Assembly (NCBI GenBank): GCA_003971905.1
Contig: RSEE01000022.1
Span: 620,001 to 684,000 of the forward strand
DNA length: 64,000 bases
Source of the DNA: Moniliella sp. 'wahieum'
Lineage: Eukaryota; Basidiomycota; Moniliellomycetes; Moniliellales; Moniliellaceae
Direction of reading: 5' to 3'
The notes beneath the pieces were generated by a model. It saw only the letters and a list, made by a program, of their open reading frames with translations, searched no databases and was not told the origin of the DNA. Position 1 is the first letter of the stretch. Every line of letters starts with the position of its first letter. The position numbers were made by a program, and so were the translations under genes. Positions 57,656-64,000 of the stretch are shown piece after piece.

Positions 57656-57913
57656 ATGCGCCTGGCCCACCTCGTGACGGGGAGGGTAGAGTAGGGTTCG
57701 GGGGTCCGGCCCCGCAGCTGCCGGTACCCGGGCCCCGTCGTCCGACCGGGCCGGGGCGGATCCGGGGGCTTTCAACGCTCTTGCACAGCCTGGCACGGCG
57801 CCTGCCTGCCCACTTGCCCCACGATCCGCCTTATAGGCTGCCCGCCTGAAAACCCGTCTTCCGGCCGCCGCGTCTTGCTTGCTTCCTTGTCCAGCCCCAC
57901 CACCCTCGTCGTC

Positions 57914-59279
57914 ATGAGCTTCCTTGCCCGCTCCTCCCGCCCCTTCGCCCAGGCCGCCACCGCCACCGCTGCCGCTGCCCAGCCGCTGCGCGCAGCCGCC
58001 GCTCCTTTGCCTCCTCCGCCCGGCGCGCGAGTCGTACGGCCTGACCGAGGACCAGGAAGCGTACCGCGGTACGTTGCCTTTCCCTCTGCTTGCTCTTGCC
58101 TTGGTCTTGTGCTTGTGCTTGCGCTTGCTTCTCTTCCGCTTGCCCTGCTGACCTTCTCTTGCCTCCAGACCTTGCCCGCCAGTTCACGGCTGAGAACATT
58201 ATTCCCGTTGCCAAGGAGTACGATGAGACGATGAAGTACCCCTGGCCCATTATCAAGAAGGCGCACGAGGCCGGCCTGATGAACCTCCACGTGCCCACTG
58301 AGTACGGTGGTCCCGGCCTGCACCTGCTCGATGCCTCGCTCATCTCGGAGGAGATTGCCTTTGGCTGCTCGGGCATCCAGACTGCGATGGAGGCCAATGG
58401 TTTGGCCGAGGCACCCCTCCTGGTCGCTGCTAACGATGCTCAGAAGAAGAAGTACCTGGGCCGGATGACCGAGGAGCCACTGGTAGCCGCGTACTGCGTT
58501 ACGGAGCCCGGTGCCGGCTCGGACGTGGCCGCTGCCCAGACCAAGGCGGAGAAGAAGGGGGACAAGTGGGTGATCAATGGAACCAAGATGTGGATCACCA
58601 ACGCCGGTCATGCCAACTGGTTCTTCGTCTTGGCCAAGACGGACCCGACTCAAAAGGCCGGAAAGAGCATGACGGGCTTTATTGTGGAAGCCGACTCGCC
58701 TGGCATTGTGCTGGGCAAGAAGGAGATCAACATGGGCCAACGCGCGTCCGACACGCGCATGGTCACCTTTGACAATGTCGAGGTACCGGAGGAAATGTGC
58801 TGGGCAAACCTGGGGATGGATTCAAGATTGCCATGGGGGCATTTGACATTACCCGTCCGATGGTTGCGTCGGGTGCGTTGGGTGTGGGGCAACGTGCGTT
58901 CCACGAGGCGGCCAAGTACGCCAGCGAGCGCAAGACCATGGGCACAGAAATCATCAACCACCAAGCGATTGCGTTCATGTTGGCCGACATGGCTATGCGC
59001 GTCGAGGCTGCCCGTAACGTCGTCCACAAGTCCGCCTGGCAACTGGACCAGGGCCAACGCAACACATACTATGCTTCGATGGGCAAGGCCTTGGCCTCCG
59101 AGGCGGCCAATGCGAATGCCGCTGATGCCGTCCAGATCTACGGCGGGCTCGGGTTCAACACGGAGGCCCCTGTGGAGAAGTTGATGCGCGACGCTAAGAT
59201 CTTCATGATCTACGAGGGCACCTCCCAGATTCAGCGTTACATTGTGTCCAACTACATCAAGGCCAAGTACGCTCCGTAA
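57914..59279 (+). CDS. ACADM: Medium-chain acyl-CoA dehydrogenase, mitochondrial
   Basis: This FAD enzyme catalyses the first step of mitochondrial beta-oxidation. The ATG at 57914 begins an Ala/Arg-rich presequence ([19 protein letters not shown]). The mature part starts near [14 protein letters not shown] 100-bp intron (58069-58168) leads to [20 protein letters not shown]. Signature segments: [59 protein letters not shown] and [20 protein letters not shown], with RRAW-type arginines replaced by [17 protein letters not shown]. The end has [20 protein letters not shown], with the catalytic glutamate codon at 59214-59216. The match to human ACADM is closer than to short-chain or isovaleryl enzymes, and length (about 420 residues) fits. 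Frame changes occur in the presequence and near 58795. Confidence 0.93.
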
Positions 59280-59774
59280 TTTGGGACCTTGATCATTGGG
59301 CCCCACACCACCATTATTACGTCTGCAGATCAAACTCCTCCTACATTGTCCCCAACACAGGAATGGTATTCCAGCAAGCAAGCCTGATCTGAGTGTGTCC
59401 ATAGTGTAAACAGGGATCTTGGTTGCAGTGCTATCGACTCTCTCGTCAGAAACGGGGTCCTTTCATTCCCTCCCTGGGCTTGAGCTGAGACCCGGCCCCG
59501 TCCTAAAAGCTAGGGCGAGGTGGTGAGCAGGAAGAATTGAGAGGCAAGTAACGGCGCAAGCCAGGAATGCTTGGGAGTGAGAAGGGAACAAGTGCGCTTG
59601 CGTCGGACCGGCTCGGTACAAGCCAACATGCAAAACGCGCTCGTTTGCCGAGGGGAGGGTGAGGAGTTAGGGATAGCGAGGCCGAGGCGGCCACAGGTCA
59701 CGTGCTGCTGGCGTCGGGGTGTTGTCGGACGCGCGGGGCTGGTAGAGTTCACAGCATGAACGTTTCACACCGCC
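59280..59774. promoter_or_regulatory. Intergenic region, PIF1 promoter
   Basis: These 495 bp between two plus-strand genes hold the 3' region of the dehydrogenase and the PIF1 promoter, including CACGTG at 59699-59704. No other gene is recognised. Confidence 0.5.
59699..59704 (+). promoter_or_regulatory. E-box CACGTG before PIF1
   Basis: A perfect E-box lies about 75 bp before the first candidate PIF1 ATG and may be near the transcription start. Inferred from sequence only. Confidence 0.3.
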
Positions 59775-62538
59775 ATGTCTTTGATTTTTGGGCCAGCGGC
59801 TTCGTTCGGCTGGGAAGCAGCAAGCAGTCCAGCTTCAACCAAGAGAGCTTCAAGAGCTTCACGGCCGAAGGCCAAGCACCCCCGCCTTCTCTTCCATGCT
59901 ATCCCGCGTCTCGTCCCGCTGGGCAGGCGAGGATGACGACGAAAGTGCCAAGCACCAGCACCAGCACACGAATCAGAACCACCACTCCGTCCTCGCACAC
60001 ACAACTCATGGTACGTTCTGGCGCTCCTTTGGTGACCGCAGTTTTCGTCGTTGAGCAGGAGGCTAAATATGCTGTGCCATGCTTGCTACGTTGCGTTTAT
60101 GTTTGGTCCCCCCCCTCCCCCTGCCTCCCAGGGCGTTTGAAACGGTAGACAAGACCCAGAATATCGCCCAGAAGCAAAAAATGGACGAGCAGGAGCATGC
60201 ACGCAAGCCGAGCCTTCCACGCCTTCACGCTCTCTCCCCGGCCCAGGTGCCCTCATTGCTCCCCCATTCCGCTTCCAGCTCCATTCCATCCACATCCTCG
60301 AATCCTCAATTCGAACGTTCCGTCACTGTCCTTGGGAGGACCCAGCCTTCCCTGGGCTCTGCAACTGGTGCTACACAGCAAGTGGTATCCGCCCCGCGCT
60401 CTGCAGCCCTCGAGCCTGCGCTGTCCGACGAGCAGAAGCAGGTGTTCGACATGGTGGTACACGAGGGACAAAGTCTCATGTTCACCGGCGGCGCTGGTAC
60501 CGGAAAGTCCGTCTTGGCACGTGCCATTGTCAAGGCATTGTGCCGCAAGCACGGTGCGCAGCACGTTGGCATCACAGCCACCACGGGTGTAGCTGCCTTG
60601 CACATTGGTGGTCGCACTCTCCACTCTTGGGCTGGGGTGGGCACTGGTAATGGTCCTGTTAAGCAGCTGGCTGCTTCTATTGCGCGCAATCGCAAGGACT
60701 GCACTGACCGGTGGCGCTTAGCTCGTGTGTTGGTGATTGATGAGGTGAGTATGCTGGACCCCGTCTTTTTCGACAAGCTCGAGTCAGTCGCAAGGGCGCT
60801 CCGACGGTCTGAGAAACCGTTTGGTGGGATCCAGCTGGTTCTCGTTGGCGACTTTTACCAGTTGCCTCCCGTTATCACCACCATGGCTAGCTGGCAGACG
60901 GATGCGGCCGATCAACGCAAAGCGAAACGGATGCACGAAGAGAAAGTGGCCGCCTACCCTTCCCGTCTCTTGTTCCATGCCTTCCAGTGGTCCAAATGCA
61001 TCCCGGTCGTTGTTGTGCTCAAAACCGTCTTTCGCCAGTCTGACTCCAAGTTTGTTTCGATGCTTGAGGAGCTCCGTCGAGGCCAGTTGTCGTCGGAAAC
61101 AGTGCGTCAGTTTCATGCGCTTGCCCGCCCTTTGCCTACCAACGATGGAATCCTTCCCACTGAGCTCTACCCCACCCGCCACGAGGTCAACAGTCCAACG
61201 AGGCTCGCCTCCGCGCCCTTGCTACCCACACCGAAACTACTTGGCCAAAGACTGGAGCCGGGTACACAAGGGCTCTCCCAATGCTATCGCCCAAGACGTG
61301 AAAACGTGGCTGGACAAGGCTACCATGGTCCCTTCCCGCCTCGAGTTGCGCAACCAAGCTCAAGTGATGCTCCTGAAAAATTGCAACGAGGAGTTGGTCA
61401 ATGGCTCCCGTGGGATCATTACTGGCTTTCCGATTCTTCAAAGCCGCCCCGATTCGCCGATGGCAAGGACGGACGTATTATCCCCCGAGTGGGTTCAATC
61501 TAGTACCTACTCTCTATCAAGTTCCAACGCTACCGCAACCTCGAATTCAATTCGGTCTGTGGTCAATGGAAGCGCACCTCACATCGCATCAAGTGCCCGC
61601 CCTCTACCACCCAACCTGCATCCAAACCAGCCCCGCCCGCGTCGGCACAAGTCGACGAATTTGACGAATTCGACGATCCTGAGATGGACAATGTGTTGGC
61701 TCAAGTTGCCCTCAACATTGATCCTCCCCTGCGTTCGTGCTCACCCGGGCGGGTTCCATGCCCCCCCGTGCTCTTGGGCCTAAACAGGAGCGGGACCTAG
61801 TCCCATCGAACACAACCTCCTCGCTCGCTGCGCGCCCTTTTCGTCGGGTGGAAAGCGAGGGTGCCCGGTCGTCGCTCTCGTCCTCTTTGTTGCATGATGC
61901 AGCGGCTAAGCAGGCGCAGACCCGCCTGCTCGGACGGGAGACATTCGTCCCCAGTCTCGCACGTTGGCCCCGCGCAACTTCCAACGATCCATTTCCCATG
62001 GTGGGCTAGCTGCTCAGGGTTCTCGTGCCTCGGTCGCAGCAGAACGGGCCGTGGTGTGTCCCCCCTGCCAACTGCCTTGTCGCGTGACGAGGTGAACCAA
62101 TTTATCGAGGTCGCCCTGCCGTCGACCGCGGCGGGCGGGATGAGCGGCCTTGATCTCGCACAGGACAATACCTTGTACCCCGTCGTGCGGTTCGTGAATG
62201 GCAAGGAATATCTAGTGGTGCATGTGGAGCATCGGGTGGAAGACCATCTTGGGCGGGAAGAAGGTGCACGAGCACAGGTGCCACTCATGTTAGCGTGGTC
62301 CATGTCGATCCACAAGGCACAAGGAATGACGCTGGATAAAGTGTCTATCGATTTGTCGCGCGCGTTTGAAAAGGGACAAGCGTACGTAGCGCTTTCGCGT
62401 GCGACCGACCTCAATCTTCTTCAGGTCCGTGGGTTTTCCGTGGACCGCGTGCGTGCCGATCCGCTCGTCGTCGCGTGGGAACAACAAGTCCTTCAAGCTC
62501 AAACTCTTTCTTCGTCAACGCGCTCACAGGAAACGTAA
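59775..62538 (+). CDS. PIF1: PIF1-family 5'-3' DNA helicase
   Basis: Pif1 helicases act at telomeres, G-quadruplexes and mitochondrial DNA. The start is unsettled: ATGs at 59757, 59775 and 59896 are all possible, the last giving MLSRVSSRWAGEDDDES. An intron at 60011-60131 leads to AFETVDKTQNIAQKQKMDEQ. Motifs: LSDEQKQVFDMVVHEGQS, Walker A MFTGGAGTGKSVLARAIV, GITATTGVAALHIGGRTLHS, Walker B VLVIDEVSMLD, GGIQLVLVGDFYQLPPV and LKTVFRQSD. After frame changes come LRNQAQVMLLKNCNEELVNG and SRGIITGF. A long, low-complexity insertion occupies about 61440-62080. The C-terminal SH3-like/2B region then has PLMLAWSMSIHKAQGMTLDK and AFEKGQAYVALSRATDLNLL. The insertion is larger than usual for Pif1. Confidence 0.9.
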
Positions 62539-62949
62539 ACAACAAGCCCTCGCCGCTCAGCAGCAGAGTACCCGTGGCGATGCACTGCGCTTGACGTTCA
62601 AAGACAACACGACCCATGCCTCGGCACATTCCCTCCTTGCCAACCACAAGTCTTCTGCTCCCGCAAGAAGCGTCGTATATATGATTGAGAGGGATACGGC
62701 TAGTCAGGCTGTCCTATCATCATTACCAACCTCATCCCGTGGCGGGAGCTGAAAGGAAAGAGGAATTGCCATCAACGTCTATAGTTTATACATCCCTTGC
62801 AAACAAAAACCGTCGTCGCCTCACATAGAGCCATAGGTACCTCGAGTGTACAATGTTCGATGATCATTATGGTCTTCTACTGTTACCAAACGTTCCCTTT
62901 CATAAGGATTGCCATGCAATGATTAGTGCGTAAAGCCTGTTTGACCGAG
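62539..62949. other. Convergent 3' region
   Basis: These 411 bp lie between PIF1 and carnitine acetyltransferase. An alternative frame continues basic, Gln-rich codons to 62752, so PIF1 could extend to there if one more base error is present. Confidence 0.45.
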
Positions 62950-64000
62950 TCACGCTTTGGGCGCTGCCCCTGGAGCACCTTTTTCCGTCACGTCACGCAA
63001 GAGGTGGAGCGCCTTGACGACGTTTGGACAAACGCTGATGTCGACGCAGTGGAGCGCTTGGCCTCAATCCCAAACTTGAGCAGCTTCGAACCAGCAAGGT
63101 AGTTGCACCCGTACCCATCTGGATAGCCCGCGCCAAAGCCCGTACCGGCAATGCGGTCTCCCGCACTCAAGCCCGAAGTGGACAAGGTCCAGGTCTGACT
63201 CGCCCCCAACGCTTCGTCCGCCAAGAGCGCTGGGACGGGACCGTCGCGCGTCGGATCAAACACCAGTCGTAACCCCGTAATGTGACGGTCAATTCCCTTG
63301 CCAAAGCTCGCGTTGCGGGTCTGGACCGTGTGCGCCGTGCAGGCCTTGACCAGGCGCTCGTACAACTTGGCAGGATCTGTCCCGTCGCCCCGGACGAGGT
63401 CACGGACAAACTCGTAGCTCTCAATCGAAAACGACCGAATCACATCCGTCCGTCCGTTCTTGAAGAATCGCGTAGAGGCCGTCTCGTAAGTCGGCGTCTG
63501 GCTGCCATAGTCAAGGCCATAGCTACTTGAAGCACCGTTTGAAGGTAGGCGTCGGGGCTGACCTTGGCCACCTTCTTGATCCACTCTGCGCCGTACTCGT
63601 CAAACCAAAGCACCCGCGCATCACTTTCGACCGCCATGGCCAGCGCCTTGCGTGTCGATTGGTCAATCGCCTGGGTTAGGCTGGCGTCCAGATCAAAGTC
63701 TCTCCGTACAAACGTAGCCGAGGCGAGCGACATGTCTTCCTTGGTTGTCAACGGCGACTCAGGGAAAGGCTGGTCGGGCGGTGTAGCAGGAATGGCTGAA
63801 GCATAGTCCGACATGATGCCTGGGATCAGAGCGTCCACCGGCGAGTGTTCCCCCATGATCCCGGCCCGTCCGTTGGGCTCCACAATAGAGTCAAAGATTT
63901 ATCAAACCATCGGTTGTGGCCACCGCGACCCGTGCCATTCTCGTTGCGCGCATGCGCATCAATCCATCTCGGCGAGCTGCTACCCCTTGCCCAGTTCCCT
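62950..64000 (-). CDS. CAT2: Carnitine O-acetyltransferase, 3' part (5' end outside window)
   Basis: This enzyme exchanges acetyl groups between CoA and carnitine for transport between peroxisome, cytosol and mitochondrion. The visible part starts with NRWFDKSL and, after a frame change, VEPNGRAGIMGEHSPVDALI, which carries the catalytic histidine (codon 63845-63847). Then come DLDASLTQAIDQSTRKALAM, FDEYGAEWIKKVAKVSPDAY, the substrate-binding YETASTRFFKNGRTDVIRSF, GIDRHITGLRLVFDP and WTLSTSGLSAGDRIAGTGFG, followed by AGYPDGYGCNYLAGSKLLKF. Two more frame changes near 63045-63060 lead to HLLRDVTEKGAPGAAPKA and the stop at 62950. No AKL-type tripeptide ends this copy. The N-terminal half and targeting leader lie beyond 64000. 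Confidence 0.9.

Larger units (their letters stand above)
54858..57913. other. 3 kb gene-free block of mixed composition
   Basis: Both ends are promoter-like and GC-rich (54858-55330 and from about 57640). The core at about 55600-57600 has a more even base composition than the flanking genes. Frames of 75-193 codons occur there (the longest at 55746-56327), but none has a known domain, repeats or splice sites. I saw no terminal inverted repeats, long terminal repeats or transposase/reverse-transcriptase motif. A decayed element is possible but unproven. Confidence 0.45.

Noticed and set aside
57590-57660. Minus-strand GTTCGATCC, tRNA 3'-end-like
   Set aside because: The five bases on either side cannot pair, and no acceptor stem is present.
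1-64000. CRISPR arrays or bacterial operons
   Set aside because: There are no spaced direct repeats of that kind, and the genes have spliceosomal introns and eukaryotic products.

Overview
The window looks like nuclear DNA of a filamentous or yeast-like basidiomycete fungus, possibly a smut relative (Ustilaginomycotina); that placement is an inference. The support is GC-rich coding sequence, short spliceosomal introns (59-141 bp) with a strong GTACGT/GTATGT donor and CTAAC/CTGAC branch sites, and a gene set that combines fungal cores (SUS1, DBP7, CDC53, SEC24, MTC5) with a mitochondrial medium-chain acyl-CoA dehydrogenase that ascomycete budding yeasts lack. No tRNA, rRNA, CRISPR or intact mobile element was recognised.

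Almost every gene is interrupted by single-base insertions or deletions: the homologous protein continues in another frame at the next codon. Pyruvate carboxylase has at least fifteen, and the cullin, GMC oxidoreductase, Sec24, Mtc5, L-serine dehydratase and others have several each. I read this as uncorrected long-read sequence, not as a row of pseudogenes. CDS spans below therefore run from inferred start to inferred stop across frameshifts, with introns named in the text.

Layout, left to right: an unknown proline/serine-rich protein (-, 532-1632); a 3.1 kb gene-free stretch; pyruvate carboxylase (+, 4734-8346); a Cul1/Cdc53-type cullin (-, 9283-11780) sharing a promoter with SUS1 (+, 12224-12667); an unknown multi-pass membrane protein (+, 13199-14350); a secreted-type GMC oxidoreductase (-, 15243-17502) divergent from the DEAD-box helicase DBP7 (+, 17992-20908); a peroxisomal dienoyl-CoA isomerase (+, 21183-22626); MTC5/WDR59 (-, 23031-26483) divergent from SEC24 (+, 27132-31843); a very long disordered protein (-, 33098-38242); a 3 kb repeat-bearing gap; an iron-sulfur-type L-serine dehydratase (+, 41270-43810); a bHLH transcription factor (+, 45329-47085); a ~1,940-residue protein whose C-terminus is a quinone-oxidoreductase-type MDR domain (-, 48860-54857); a 3 kb gap of different composition; mitochondrial medium-chain acyl-CoA dehydrogenase (+, 57914-59279); a PIF1 helicase (+, 59775-62538); and the 3' part of carnitine acetyltransferase (-, from 62950 past the window edge).

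Functional links: the dienoyl-CoA isomerase (C-terminal AKL), acyl-CoA dehydrogenase and carnitine acetyltransferase belong to peroxisomal/mitochondrial fatty-acid oxidation and acetyl export, and pyruvate carboxylase and serine dehydratase feed the same pyruvate/oxaloacetate node. MTC5 (SEACAT/GATOR2) and SEC24 (COPII) share a divergent promoter. The best candidates for something new are the disordered-MDR fusion, the C-terminally short Mtc5, the PIF1 insertion, and a family of intergenic 7-bp tandem repeats in which each unit is a hexanucleotide palindrome plus one spacer base.
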